From NCBI GenBank assembly GCA_046331175.1, contig JAXLRI010000005.1:310001-374000 (forward strand): a stretch of 64,000 nucleotides of DNA, read 5' to 3'. Within the stretch, counting starts at the first letter, position 1; the number at the start of each line of letters is the position of its first letter. Below are positions 22,620 to 31,878 of this stretch, in pieces. Position numbers and translations under genes: made by a program. Source of the stretch: JAWKIW01 sp046331175. Lineage in GTDB: Bacteria; Actinomycetota; Acidimicrobiia; Acidimicrobiales; Acidimicrobilacustridaceae. Below the pieces are notes generated by a model, which searched no databases, was not told the DNA's origin, and saw only the letters and a list, made by a program, of their open reading frames with translations.

Positions 22620-24290
22620 CTACTTGCCGGCGGCGGTCTCGCTCCCCGGCACCGTCGTGGTGGTGGGTTGGTTGGTGCCGGGCCGCAGGTCGTAGCGGGC
22701 CTTGGCCGCCGACCCGTTGCACGACCCGCCGTCGGAGCCCGACTTCTGGGAGAGCTGCATGTCGAGGACGGGGCTGGCCCCGGAGAACATGCCCCATGGG
22801 CTCTCGCAGCCGGGGACGACCCAGGTGTGGTTCATCCAGCCGGCGGCGTTGGTGGCCTTCTTGCCGCCGAGCGCCGCGCACTGCTCCTCGGTGGTGGTGG
22901 AGTCGCCGACCACCATGGCCCCCTTCTGGCACAGGCCGATGTGGCGGTGGAAGTGGTCGTTCACCCCCGTGAAGCCCTGGGTCGGCTCGTTGTTGCCGGG
23001 CTGGATGATGTAGTAGCTGAGCCCGATGACGTGGGCGTCGAGGCCGTTGCCGTCGTAGAGGACCATCTCGGGCTTGTCGACCTCGAACTTGCCGTCGACG
23101 TAGGAGAAGTTCATCCAGTGGGCGCCGATGCCGGGCACGTACGGCGTGACCTGGGTGTAGCCCTTGGCCTTGGCGTCGGCGGCGGTGGGCATCGACAGGG
23201 CGACGTCGCGGGCGACCTGCAGCTCCTTCTTGAGCTGGTCGCACTGGGCCTTGTCGGTCATGGCCACCCAGGGGTTGGGGCCGATGTGGCCGCCGTGGCC
23301 GCCGGTGTCGTCACCGCTGGCGCTGTGGGTGTGGCCGGCGGCCTGCTGGCCCACCAGCAGGAGGAACGACTCGTACTCCTCGGGGGTGGCCTTGGCGAGC
23401 TCGGCGACGAGGATGCCGGCATCGACCTCGCTCGAGCTGCCCATCTTCGAGACCAGCTTGTCGACCAGGGGCGAGCCCCGGCCCTGCAGCGGATCAGGCC
23501 GGGTCGTCGTGGTGGTGCCCGACGCACCAGCGGTGCCGGTGGCGGCGGCGCCGTGGCTGTGGGCGTGGCCGTCGGACGCGGTGGCCCCACCCGAGGTGTC
23601 GGTGAGGGCGATCCCGACCGTGTCGATGCTGGCGATCTGGGCTTCCTGCCAGTACGAGGCCGGGTTGATGTCCTTGTCGCAGCGGTTCGCCTCGATGCTC
23701 GACAGCTGGGCCTGGATCGAGCCGGGGGCGGGGCCGCTGGCGGTGCTCGTGCCGTGGTCGTGCTGGCTGGCGGCCGGCGAGGCGATGGCCAGGGTGGTCA
23801 GCAGCAGGACGGCGACCGGGACGGCCGAGCCGACGACCAGCGCGCCGGGCGAGGCGTTGCGGGCCAGGTTCGGCTTGAGCAGGAGGGCGGCCGCCCCGAT
23901 GATCAGCAGTCCCTCGAGCACCACCGTGAGGGTGTCGATGGTGTCGATCTTCTCGGCGACGCCGCTGTGGGCGCCGAACGGCAGCCCGAGCGTCCGGGAC
24001 CAGGCCCAGGCGCCGATGAACACGAGGTTCGCCAGGACGGTGGCCTGCAGCCAGCGCCGGTTCGGCTTCACGACCAGCGCGGCGGCGACGAGCAGCTGGA
24101 ACCAGCCGGACAGCGCGAACAAGATGCCCTCGGTCGGCGACTCGGCCGCGTGGATCGGGACCATGGCGAAGTGGATGACGCCCGCCCCGGCGGACAGCGC
24201 CGCCAGGGCCACGCGTGGTCCGATGCCGTAGCCCTCGTCGGTCGGGTTCGTGGGCGCAGGCGCGTCCGACGGTGTGACCGCAGTAGCCAT
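22620..24290 (-). CDS. Multi-pass membrane protein with His-rich extracytoplasmic domain
   Basis: 556 residues. The N-terminal 170 residues hold about five hydrophobic helices (ALAALSAGAGVIHFAMVPIH, GWFQLLVAAALVV and others), including a His/Glu-containing pair that recalls copper- or quinol-related membrane proteins. A Thr-rich linker and a His-rich stretch (ASDGHAHSHGAAATG, then AAGHTHSASGDDTGGHGGHI) lead into a large domain with IGAHWMNFSYVDGKFEVDKP, NDHFHRHIGLCQKG and GWMNHTWVVPGCESPWGMFS, rich in His, Met and Cys. Binding of a transition metal such as copper is a reasonable inference. It is divergent from a two-component system with shared palindromes in between. No family name recognised. 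Confidence 0.75.
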   Translation of the reverse strand: MATAVTPSDAPAPTNPTDEGYGIGPRVALAALSAGAGVIHFAMVPIHAAESPTEGILFALSGWFQLLVAAALVVKPNRRWLQATVLANLVFIGAWAWSRTLGLPFGAHSGVAEKIDTIDTLTVVLEGLLIIGAAALLLKPNLARNASPGALVVGSAVPVAVLLLTTLAIASPAASQHDHGTSTASGPAPGSIQAQLSSIEANRCDKDINPASYWQEAQIASIDTVGIALTDTSGGATASDGHAHSHGAAATGTAGASGTTTTTRPDPLQGRGSPLVDKLVSKMGSSSEVDAGILVAELAKATPEEYESFLLLVGQQAAGHTHSASGDDTGGHGGHIGPNPWVAMTDKAQCDQLKKELQVARDVALSMPTAADAKAKGYTQVTPYVPGIGAHWMNFSYVDGKFEVDKPEMVLYDGNGLDAHVIGLSYYIIQPGNNEPTQGFTGVNDHFHRHIGLCQKGAMVVGDSTTTEEQCAALGGKKATNAAGWMNHTWVVPGCESPWGMFSGASPVLDMQLSQKSGSDGGSCNGSAAKARYDLRPGTNQPTTTTVPGSETAAGK

Positions 24291-24341
24291 GTGGTGCTTC
24301 CCCCTGGTCGCGCTCCGGCCGTGCGGGCAGGCCGAAGACGG

Positions 24342-24440
24342 GTGACCCGGGTCACAGTACGGATCGGGTCGTATGCTGCACGTTAGATTCCCCGACATAC
24401 GGGGGTCATAGAGGCCGTTCGCCACGGTGACCCTGGTCAC
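24342..24440. promoter_or_regulatory. Two identical palindromes GTGACCnnGGTCAC in a divergent promoter region
   Basis: GTGACCCGGGTCAC at 24342-24355 and GTGACCCTGGTCAC at 24427-24440 share the same arms, each preceded by G and followed by ACA. They are 85 bp apart, close to eight helical turns, between the genes starting at 24290 (minus) and 24583 (plus). AT-richer sequence between them (cgtatgct, ttagatt) likely holds the promoters. They are good candidates for the binding sites of one regulator acting on both sides. Confidence 0.75.
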
Positions 24441-24582
24441 ACCGGCGGTGTGGCCCGGCGTCGGCGTCGCCAGGACGCTCGGGAGGGTCCCCGGGGGTTC
24501 CCGAGCCATCGTCGGGGGCGACGCCGGTGGCGCCGTCTGCAGCGATGTCGGCCAGTCCAGGCCCGGGGAAGGGGGATCACAC

Positions 24583-25239
24583 GTGCGAGTGCTCGTCGTC
24601 GAGGACGACCAGGCGCTGGCCGACGTGATCGCCCGTGGCCTGCGCCGCGAGGCGTTGGCCGTCGACCTGGCCCACGACGGCCAGGAGGCCCTCGAGAAGT
24701 CGGCGGTCACCGGGTACGACGTCGTCGTGCTCGACCGCGACCTGCCCACCGTCCACGGCGACGAGGTGTGCCGGCAGGTGACCGGCCGCCAGACCGGCGA
24801 GCGCATCTTGATGCTGACCGCCTCGGGCACCCTCGACGACCGGGTCACCGGCCTCGAGCTGGGCGCCGACGACTACCTCGCCAAGCCCTTCGCCATGAAG
24901 GAGCTCGTCGCCCGGGTCCGCGCCCTCGGCCGGCGGGTCCCCGCCGTGGTCCCGCCCCTGCTGGTCCACGGTGACATCGAGGTCGACGTGCCCAAGCGGG
25001 CCGTCACCCGGGCGGGCCGCGAGCTCACCCTGACCCGCAAGGAGTTCGGCGTGCTCGAGGTGCTGGCCGCCGCCGACGGCCGAGTGGTGTCGGCCGAGGA
25101 GCTGCTCGAGAAGGTGTGGGACGAGAACACCGACCCCTTCACCAACGCCATCCGCATCACCGTCATGACGCTGCGCCGCAAGCTGGGCGACCCGCCGGTG
25201 ATCGAGACCGTCGTCGGCGTGGGCTACCGGCTGGTGTGA
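24583..25239 (+). CDS. OmpR/PhoB-type response regulator
   Basis: 218 residues from GTG 24583, preceded by GGGGAAGGGGG. Receiver domain: acidic pocket VVEDD, phosphoacceptor Asp51 in VVLDRDLPTVHGD, Thr in MLTASG and Lys in YLAKPFAM. Winged-helix domain: ELTLTRKEFGVLEVLAAADG and NAIRITVMTLRRKLGDPPVI, then VVGVGYRLV. It should bind direct or inverted repeats as a dimer and is followed 13 nt later by its histidine kinase. The two palindromes upstream may be its targets, although PhoB-type proteins usually prefer direct repeats. Confidence 0.95.
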   Translation: MRVLVVEDDQALADVIARGLRREALAVDLAHDGQEALEKSAVTGYDVVVLDRDLPTVHGDEVCRQVTGRQTGERILMLTASGTLDDRVTGLELGADDYLAKPFAMKELVARVRALGRRVPAVVPPLLVHGDIEVDVPKRAVTRAGRELTLTRKEFGVLEVLAAADGRVVSAEELLEKVWDENTDPFTNAIRITVMTLRRKLGDPPVIETVVGVGYRLV

Positions 25240-25252
25240 GGCGTGGTGTGAG

Positions 25253-26668
25253 ATGACCCCGATCGACCGCCGCCTGTTCACGACCCAGACCGACGGGTCC
25301 GACGCCGAGGACCGTCGCGACGGCATCGGCACCCGCCGTCGCTCCACCATCCGCGTCCGCCTCACCCTCTTCTACGGCGCCGTGTTCGCCCTCTGCGGCG
25401 TGGCGCTCCTGCTCGTCGGCTACCTGATGGTGAGCGAGAGCCTCCTGCGCGACGAGGGCACGTCGGATCAGCGCGTGATCGAGAGCTACGGGTTCTCGCC
25501 CCAGCAGGTGAAGTGGTTCTACGACCTGCCCGTCCCACCGTCGGCCACCGGCCGACCGGCGTCCAACATCGGCGACGTGATCGTCGGTGTGCAGGGCGAC
25601 ATCCGCAACGACGCCCTGCACCAGCTGCTCGTGGGGTCCAGCCTGGCCCTCGCCCTGATGCTCGTGGTCGCCCTCGGCGTGGGCTGGTTGGCCGCCGGAC
25701 GCGTGCTGCGCCCCGTCGGCCGCCTCACGGCGCGCGCCCAGCAGCTGTCCGAGGACAACCTGCACGAGCGGCTGTCCCTCGAGGGGCCCGACGACGAGCT
25801 CAAGGAGCTGGCCGACACGCTCGACGGCATGCTCGAGCGACTCGACCGCGCCTTCGGGGCCCAGCGGACCTTCGCCGCCAACGTCAGCCACGAGCTGCGG
25901 ACCCCGCTGGCCGTCATGCAGGCCGAGGCCGACCTCGTGCTCGACCAGTCCGACGCCAGCGAGCGCGAACGGCGCCTCGCGGCGGCCGTCCGCGAGCAGG
26001 CCGGTCGCTCCGAGGCCCTGCTCGACTCGCTCCTGGCCCTGGCCCGCAGCGAGTCGACCATGGCCGAGCGGGCTCCCATCGACCTCGCCGACATCGCCGG
26101 CGAGGTCGTCGCCGAGCGCGTCGACGCCGCCGACCGCGCCGGCATCCACGTCGACCTCGAGCTCGACGAGGCGGTGGTCGACGGCGACCGGTGGCTGCTC
26201 GACCGGCTCGTCGCCAACCTCGTCGACAACGCCATCAAGTACGGCCAAGCCGACGGCTGGATGCGGGTGACGGTCGGCTCGGTGGGCCACGCCGCCGTGC
26301 TGCGGGTCGTCAACGCCGGTGAGCAGCTGGCACCCGAGGTGGTCGACGAGCTGCTCCAGCCGTTCCGGCGCGGCGTGGGCGACTCCCGGCCCGGCTACGG
26401 CCTCGGCATGGCCATCGTCGGCTCGGTGGTGCGGGCCCACGGCGGCACCCTCGACGTGGCCGCACGGCCCGAGGGCGGCCTCGACGTCCTGGTGGCCCTG
26501 CCCCAGGCCGGCTCGGCGTCGGCCGGCCCGTCCCCTGCCGCGCCCGCCACGCCCGAGCCGAACCGGCCCGGCAGCGGCCCCGGGCCCTCGGCTCCGGTGG
26601 CACCGTCGTCGGGCTCGCCGGGCTCGGCCGACCCGGTGGACGCCACGCCGGTCGGCCTCGGTCGCTGA
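25253..26668 (+). CDS. Sensor histidine kinase
   Basis: 471 residues. Two transmembrane helices (about 36-58 and 125-147) enclose a short extracytoplasmic loop of about 65 residues with no obvious ligand fold. Then a HAMP domain (AAGRVLRPVGRLTARAQQLS), the phosphoacceptor H-box FAANVSHELRTPLAVMQAEA, the N-box LVANLVDNAIKY and a G-box with GYGLGMAIVGSVVRAHGG. The last 60 residues are a disordered Pro/Ser/Ala tail. It pairs with the response regulator just upstream. The signal may be a metal or envelope cue given the His-rich neighbour (inference). Confidence 0.95.
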   Translation: MTPIDRRLFTTQTDGSDAEDRRDGIGTRRRSTIRVRLTLFYGAVFALCGVALLLVGYLMVSESLLRDEGTSDQRVIESYGFSPQQVKWFYDLPVPPSATGRPASNIGDVIVGVQGDIRNDALHQLLVGSSLALALMLVVALGVGWLAAGRVLRPVGRLTARAQQLSEDNLHERLSLEGPDDELKELADTLDGMLERLDRAFGAQRTFAANVSHELRTPLAVMQAEADLVLDQSDASERERRLAAAVREQAGRSEALLDSLLALARSESTMAERAPIDLADIAGEVVAERVDAADRAGIHVDLELDEAVVDGDRWLLDRLVANLVDNAIKYGQADGWMRVTVGSVGHAAVLRVVNAGEQLAPEVVDELLQPFRRGVGDSRPGYGLGMAIVGSVVRAHGGTLDVAARPEGGLDVLVALPQAGSASAGPSPAAPATPEPNRPGSGPGPSAPVAPSSGSPGSADPVDATPVGLGR

Positions 26669-26692
26669 GCGACGGGCTGCCGGCGAGACCCC

Positions 26693-26857
26693 ACGTTCGC
26701 ACCGACCGGCACGCGGCGCCCCGACGGGTCGTGCGAGGGGAGCGTGCCACGTTCGCACCGACCGGCACGCGGCGCCCCGACGGGTCGTGCGAGGGGAGCG
26801 TGCCGGGCTGGCACCGACCGGCACGCGGCGCCCCGACGGGTCGTGCGAGGGGAGGGC
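26693..26857. repeat. Three tandem copies of a 56-bp repeat
   Basis: Copies start at 26693, 26749 and about 26805; gcaccgaccggcacgcggcg recurs at 26699, 26755 and 26811. The copies are identical except for the first bases of the third. The unit contains gc-rich dyads and has no stop in some frames, yet nothing around it looks like a gene. The rest of 26669-27060 is Pro/Arg/Ala-coding-like filler in every frame and I see no gene in it. Confidence 0.85.
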
Positions 26858-27060
26858 GGGGCGAGGATCCGCCTCCCGGGCCCGACGGGGCGTCCGCGGC
26901 TGGTGTTGGGGTCGAGGGCACTGCTGGAGCAGCGTCTCGCCAAGGGCAACGGCGGGCCGGCCGCTCCGCTTGAGCACGATGAGCCCGGCGGCCCACCGCG
27001 CAGAGCCGATCGGCCCAGCCCCTCGGCGGGCCCGGCGGTCAGGTGGCGGTCAGGCGAGGC

Positions 27061-28524
27061 TCAGGCGTCGTCGGCGAGGAACGGCACGCCTTCGGGGAGC
27101 CGCCCGACGGTGCCGGCATCGGTGAGCAGCATGCCGGTGAGCGTGCGGTCGAGGTGGTGGGCCCGCCAGTCGAGCATGGCTTGGGCCTCGGCCAGCACGA
27201 GGGTCGGATCGTCGATCTCGGTCCGCCATGTCGGGTCGGCGGCGAGGTCGTAGCAGCGCCACGAGCCGTCGCCGAAGTGCACGTAGGCCCGGTCCTCGGT
27301 GCGGCGCACCGCCAGCTGGCTCTGCTCGAGGCGACGGTCCCACGGCCATGCGGCGGCCACGGCCGGGATCAGGTGCTCACGCCAGTCCCACTCCCAGTGC
27401 GCCGCCGCTCGCCACCACGGGGGATCGACGCCGTCGAGGAAGGGCGTGAGCGGGACGCCGTCGCACTGGGTCGGGACGTCGAGGCCGAGCAGGTCGCACA
27501 GCGTGGGGAGGACGTCGACGTTCTCGGTGAAGCGCTCGACCACCGTGCCGTGCGTCGCGGGCCGGCGAGGGTCGCGCACGATGGCGGGGATGTGGTAGCT
27601 CGACTCGAACCAGCCGAGCTTCTCGAGCAGGCCCTGGTCGCCGAGCTGCTCGCCGTGGTCGGCGGTGACCACGACGATGGTGTCGTCCCACTGCCCGCTC
27701 TCGACGAGGGCGTCGAGCAGCCGGCCGACCTCGGCGTCGACGTGGCTCACCATGCCGAAGTACTGCGCCCGCAGGCGGCGCAGCGCGGCCGGGTCGGTGG
27801 GGGCGGCGACGCCATCGAGGGCGAGGACGATGTCGTGCAGCCAGTGGTGCTGCTCGCCGGACGGGATGGGGTCGCCGCACGCCTCGGGGTCGTAGCGGCG
27901 GGCGAACTGGCCGGCGGCGTCGTAGGGCGGGTGCGGGCGCAGGTAGGAGGCGTGGGCGAACCACGGGCCGTCCTGGCGATCGAGCCACGCCAGGAAGCGG
28001 TCGGTGAGGAAGGCCGACACCGAGTGCTCGGACGGTCGCTCGTGCTCCGTCGCGAGCATCATCTGCGAGTCGCCGACCTCGTAGCCGAGGTCGGCGAGGT
28101 GGGCGAGCCAGGGGGCCTGGGCATCGGTGAGCTGCACCTCGACGTCGAAGCCGGGGAGCACGCCCTCCCACGTGAACAGGCGAGGGTCGGTGGGGTCGGT
28201 GACGAGGCGGGGGTCGGCCCCCTGGTCGGTGTAGCCGAACAGCGTGGGTGCATAGCCGGCGCGGCGCGCGGCCCGGGCGACGTTGTCGAAGCGGTGGTCG
28301 AGCGGTGTGCCGTTGCCGACCACCCGGTTGTTCATCTGGTACGTACCCGTGTACAGCGCCGCCCGACCGGGTGCGCAGGGCGCGGCCTGGGCGTAGTGGT
28401 TGGCGAACCGCACGCCGGCGGCGGCCAGGCGATCGAGGTTGGGCGTCTGCACCAGCGGGTGCCCGGCGCACGACAGCACGTCGCCCCGGAGCTGGTCGAG
28501 CGTGATGAACAAGACGTTGGTCAT
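27061..28524 (-). CDS. Sulfatase-family hydrolase, phosphonate monoester hydrolase-like
   Basis: 487 residues of the alkaline phosphatase superfamily. Asp10 (VLFITLDQLRGD) is a metal ligand; C50-A-P-G-R54 (APCAPGRAALYTG) is the CxPxR sequence in which Cys becomes formylglycine; VVVTADHGEQLGDQGLLEK holds the later Asp-His metal pair. The stretch HYAQAAPCAPGRAALYTGTY, followed by QMNNRVVGNGTPLD and APTLFGYTDQGADPR, resembles phosphonate monoester hydrolases/phosphodiesterases more than aryl sulfatases. A separate formylglycine-generating enzyme is needed and is not in the window. A TAGCCT hexamer lies 9 nt before ATG 28524. Confidence 0.88.
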   Translation of the reverse strand: MTNVLFITLDQLRGDVLSCAGHPLVQTPNLDRLAAAGVRFANHYAQAAPCAPGRAALYTGTYQMNNRVVGNGTPLDHRFDNVARAARRAGYAPTLFGYTDQGADPRLVTDPTDPRLFTWEGVLPGFDVEVQLTDAQAPWLAHLADLGYEVGDSQMMLATEHERPSEHSVSAFLTDRFLAWLDRQDGPWFAHASYLRPHPPYDAAGQFARRYDPEACGDPIPSGEQHHWLHDIVLALDGVAAPTDPAALRRLRAQYFGMVSHVDAEVGRLLDALVESGQWDDTIVVVTADHGEQLGDQGLLEKLGWFESSYHIPAIVRDPRRPATHGTVVERFTENVDVLPTLCDLLGLDVPTQCDGVPLTPFLDGVDPPWWRAAAHWEWDWREHLIPAVAAAWPWDRRLEQSQLAVRRTEDRAYVHFGDGSWRCYDLAADPTWRTEIDDPTLVLAEAQAMLDWRAHHLDRTLTGMLLTDAGTVGRLPEGVPFLADDA

Positions 28525-28637
28525 CGCCGCCGCAGGCTAGCCACCGGCCGCCGTCGTCGAGCGGTGGAGGGGGCCGACGACCGTCGGTCCGGCGGCCGCC
28601 CGGAGCGGCCTGGCCCCATGCAGGGCAAGATGGCGAG

Positions 28638-29501
28638 GTGAGCGAGGGGCGCGGGGGTCGGGGCCGGTGGGTCGCAGGCGCGGCCGTGGCGGTGGTGGTG
28701 GTCGTGCTGGTCGGCGTGGTCGCCGCCCTGGTCGCCACGCAGCGGGCGTCGGGTTGCGAGGACGCCCGCCGCGACGAGCTGCTCCCGATCGTGCGCAGCG
28801 CCGGCGACGACGTGGTGCTGTCGTGGTCTTGGAGTGACGCCTGGGCGGCCGGATCCACGCTCGTCGTCTACGGCGACGGGACGACGATCGCCACCACGGA
28901 GCCCGGGCCCGCAGCACGCGAGGTGGCCCGTCGGTCCTCCGACGAGTGGGTCGCCGGGGTCATGAGCTGCGTCATCGAGGCCGGCTTCGACGACCTGCCC
29001 TCCTCGGTCGCCCCGTCCGCGCCGCCTGCGGACGGCGCAGGAGCTGGTTTCGTCCTGCGGACCTCGGCAGGGACCACCACGAGGAAGACCGCCCTCGCCT
29101 TCACCGGGTCGTCGACCGATCAGCAGCCACCGGGGTCCACCCGAGACGCGCTGGAGCGCGCGGCCAGGGTCGACGAGGCCTTTCGCACGGCGACTCGCAG
29201 TGCGGCGGCGGACTCGGGTCCGATGCCCGAGCGGGGCCGACTGGTCGTCACGCGCATCGATCTACGGCCGGCCCCGAGCACCCCGTGGACCGGCGCGACC
29301 TGGCCCGCCGTCGTCGATGGACCGCCGGCGTCGATCACCGACCTGCCGACCCAGGTCTTCGATCCCCCCAGGACCGTCGACGTCGGCGACGGCGATCCGC
29401 TCCGCGGGACGAGGGACTTCATCGGCCGATGGCCCGGGACGGCGGCGAGGCAGCTGCCCGACGGCCGCATCGCCTGGATCGCCTGGCGACCCGTCACCTG
29501 A
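28638..29501 (+). CDS. Membrane-anchored hypothetical protein
   Basis: 287 residues: one N-terminal transmembrane segment (about residues 11-33, AAVAVVVVVLVGVVAALVA), then an extracytoplasmic domain with SCVIEAGFDDLPSSV and ARVDEAFRTATRSAA, and a C-terminal ARQLPDGRIAWIAWRP. Two Cys (CEDARRDELL and MSCVIEAGFDD) could form a disulphide. No known domain. Divergent from the sulfatase gene. Confidence 0.65.
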   Translation: MSEGRGGRGRWVAGAAVAVVVVVLVGVVAALVATQRASGCEDARRDELLPIVRSAGDDVVLSWSWSDAWAAGSTLVVYGDGTTIATTEPGPAAREVARRSSDEWVAGVMSCVIEAGFDDLPSSVAPSAPPADGAGAGFVLRTSAGTTTRKTALAFTGSSTDQQPPGSTRDALERAARVDEAFRTATRSAAADSGPMPERGRLVVTRIDLRPAPSTPWTGATWPAVVDGPPASITDLPTQVFDPPRTVDVGDGDPLRGTRDFIGRWPGTAARQLPDGRIAWIAWRPVT

Positions 29502-29823
29502 GCCGCGGTCGCAGCACCACAGCCCCGTCTCGCCGACGGCAGGGACCGAGGCGCACGGAGCACTGATCGGCGCGGCGGGGGATGTCGCGGTCGAGGCGGA
29601 TGGGCGGCAGTGCACCCCAGACGACGACATCACGCCTCGGCCCTCGGCTGCGCCGCTCGAGGACCCACACCGTTCCGAAGAACGTCGAGTACCGCATCAC
29701 CAGGCGCTTGGCGTCGGTGGCATCCGCGGTGACGGGTCCGATGAGGTCGGCCGGAGGAGGTGGCGAGACGCTCTTCCACGCCACCCTCGTGCCGACCAGC
29801 GTGAGCCACTCCGCGCTGCTCAC
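29494..29823 (-). CDS. Possible hypothetical protein
   Basis: A 109-residue frame from GTG 29823: SSAEWLTLVGTRVAWKSVSP, TDAKRLVMRYSTFFGTVWVL, VVVWGALPPIRLDRDIPR. The composition is reasonable in its first 80 residues and Arg-rich at the end, and it overlaps the end of the convergent gene by 8 nt. There is no convincing ribosome-binding site. It is the only supportable gene in the 29502-29936 interval, next to rnpB. Confidence 0.35.
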   Translation of the reverse strand: MSSAEWLTLVGTRVAWKSVSPPPPADLIGPVTADATDAKRLVMRYSTFFGTVWVLERRSRGPRRDVVVWGALPPIRLDRDIPRRADQCSVRLGPCRRRDGAVVLRPRLR

Positions 29824-29936
29824 GACGTCGCCCTGTTCGCCCGATGGTGCCGCGCCACGTCACCAACGTACGGGTCGACTGTGATCGAGGCGGGCGACTT
29901 GTACCGTCAGGACCGTGGCGGCGTGTCGGGTGGTCT

Positions 29937-30348
<412 letters not shown>

Positions 30349-30355
30349 AGGCGGC

Positions 30356-30361
30356 AGTGTA
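30356..30361 (-). promoter_or_regulatory. -10 element (TACACT) of rnpB
   Basis: TACACT on the minus strand sits 7 nt before the inferred 5' end of RNase P RNA at 30348, exactly where a -10 box belongs. No clear -35 element. Confidence 0.55.
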
Positions 30362-30451
30362 GGCGCGTCGGTGCCGGCGCCCCCGAGGAGAACGCACCGC
30401 GGGTGGTGGGCTGTCGAAGCGCCGCCGAAGACGGCAGTGCAGGTGAGGTGC

Positions 30452-30868
30452 CTAGGGCGTGACGACGATCTGGCCCTGCATCCGCTCGGGATGGATGACG
30501 CAGATGTAGTTGTAGGTGCCCGGCTCGGCGATGGTGGTGACGAAGGTGTCGCCGGGGGCGAGCGGCTTCGACGCGAACAGCTTCTGGCCACTGGCGTCGG
30601 GCTCGGCCTGGACCTGGTGGGTGGACGCCCCGTCGTTGGTCCAGGTGATCGTCTCGCCCTTCTTGACCGACTGCGGGGTCGGGTCGAAGGCGAACTCCTT
30701 GGCCGTGATCGCCGCGCCCTGGTTGACCGGAGCAGCCGTGGTCGACGACGACGCGGTGGACGACGTGGTGGCGCTCGAGTCCGACTTGGAGCAGGCCAGC
30801 CCGCCGACCGCCACTGCGGCGACGACGAACGACCCGGCCATGATCCGCCCTGCGAGTGTCCCTCTCAT
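30452..30868 (-). CDS. Cupredoxin (plastocyanin-like) lipoprotein
   Basis: 138 residues. The signal peptide ends in a lipobox (AVGGLACSKS), so it is a lipoprotein at the outer face of the membrane; a Ser/Thr-rich linker follows. The single cupredoxin domain has FDPTPQSVKKGETITWTNDG, the first copper ligand His in ASTHQVQ, and a C-x2-H-x3-M cluster, YICVIHPERMQG, so a type 1 copper site is complete. Likely an electron-transfer protein. It is 34 nt downstream of the ferritin-like gene on the same strand. Confidence 0.9.
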   Translation of the reverse strand: MRGTLAGRIMAGSFVVAAVAVGGLACSKSDSSATTSSTASSSTTAAPVNQGAAITAKEFAFDPTPQSVKKGETITWTNDGASTHQVQAEPDASGQKLFASKPLAPGDTFVTTIAEPGTYNYICVIHPERMQGQIVVTP

Positions 30869-30902
30869 CGTTCCCCTCTTCGCCGCCCCCGAGGGGGGCG
30901 GA

Positions 30903-31856
30903 TCACATCTTGGTGGCCGCCGTCGTGCCGGTCCCACCGGCCTTGGTGGTGCCCGTGCCCCCCGCCGAGGTGGTGGTAGGCCCGGCCGTCGTGGTGGTGG
31001 TCGGCTGCCGAGACGGTACCGGCCCGGAGCCGACGGCGTTGGACGCCTCGCCCTTGAGCTTCACGGCGTCGGCGGTGCGGATGAACGCGAACGGCACCTG
31101 GATGAGTGGCTGGTTCGGCGTGGCGTAGCCGATGAGCACCGTGATGTGGCGGCCCTCGACGGCGCCGATCGACATGATCGCCTGCCGCAGCGTCTCGGTG
31201 GTGAGGATGCCGGAGGAGTACACGTAGGTCTCGGCGGCCACCGACTCGAGCTGCTTGGCCAGCTTGACCACGTCGGCGGCCGACGAGATGGCGCTGGCGG
31301 TCTCCTCGATGGCCTTGGCGAGCACCGGGTTCGGCTGCGTGTAGGGCTCGCCCCCGAGGTCCTTGGTGGTGCGCTCGATGAGCCCGGCATGGTCGCGGTG
31401 CTGGCTCTGGAACAGCTTGATGGTGTCGAGGAGCGACCCGGTCAGCAGGCCGTTGGCGTCGATGGCCTTCTGGTAGGTGTCGATGGCCAGCACCTCGATG
31501 GACTGGGCCGTGCGCAGCAGGGTGAGGTCGTCGGTGAACGAGCCGGCCGGCTTGGAGGCATCGGCCTTGGCCGTGGTGGGCGTGGTGCCCGTCTGGGCCA
31601 GCTGCTCCTTGGGCTCTCCGGTCTTGGTGCAGGCGGCCAGCACGGCGGCGCCGAGCACGGCGCTGCCGCCGAGGCGGAACAGGCGGCGGCGGCTCGGCAC
31701 GCCCAGCAGCTCGGCCTTGGCCTCGGGCGAGACGGCATCGCCGTCGCCGAAGGCCTGCTTCATCGCCTCGTCGGCGAGCGGCATCGCCTCGCGGTGCGCG
31801 GCGTCGGCGTCGCGCAGCTGGCGGCGGATCTCGTCGTTGCTCATGGGGTCGGTCAT
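30903..31856 (-). CDS. Tat-exported ferritin-like lipoprotein
   Basis: 317 residues. A 55-residue polar head containing AAHREAM is followed by a twin-arginine signal (PSRRRLFRLGG) and lipobox (VLAACTK). The ferritin-like four-helix domain has Glu in TAQSIEVLAIDTYQKA, Gln-His in QSQHRDHAGL, Glu in LESVAAETYVY and the E-x-x-H of GAVEGRHITVLIGY. A C-terminal Thr/Gly-rich tail ends the protein. Oxidation of iron or another small substrate at the cell surface is plausible. It is a paralogue of the next upstream gene, with which it shares the head motif HREAM. Confidence 0.85.
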   Translation of the reverse strand: MTDPMSNDEIRRQLRDADAAHREAMPLADEAMKQAFGDGDAVSPEAKAELLGVPSRRRLFRLGGSAVLGAAVLAACTKTGEPKEQLAQTGTTPTTAKADASKPAGSFTDDLTLLRTAQSIEVLAIDTYQKAIDANGLLTGSLLDTIKLFQSQHRDHAGLIERTTKDLGGEPYTQPNPVLAKAIEETASAISSAADVVKLAKQLESVAAETYVYSSGILTTETLRQAIMSIGAVEGRHITVLIGYATPNQPLIQVPFAFIRTADAVKLKGEASNAVGSGPVPSRQPTTTTTAGPTTTSAGGTGTTKAGGTGTTAATKM

Positions 31857-31878
31857 CTCGGTTCGATCCTCGGCCGTC

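Noticed and set aside
26693..26857. Possible CRISPR array
   Set aside because: Tandem 56-bp units follow directly on one another with no variable spacers, and no cas genes are present.
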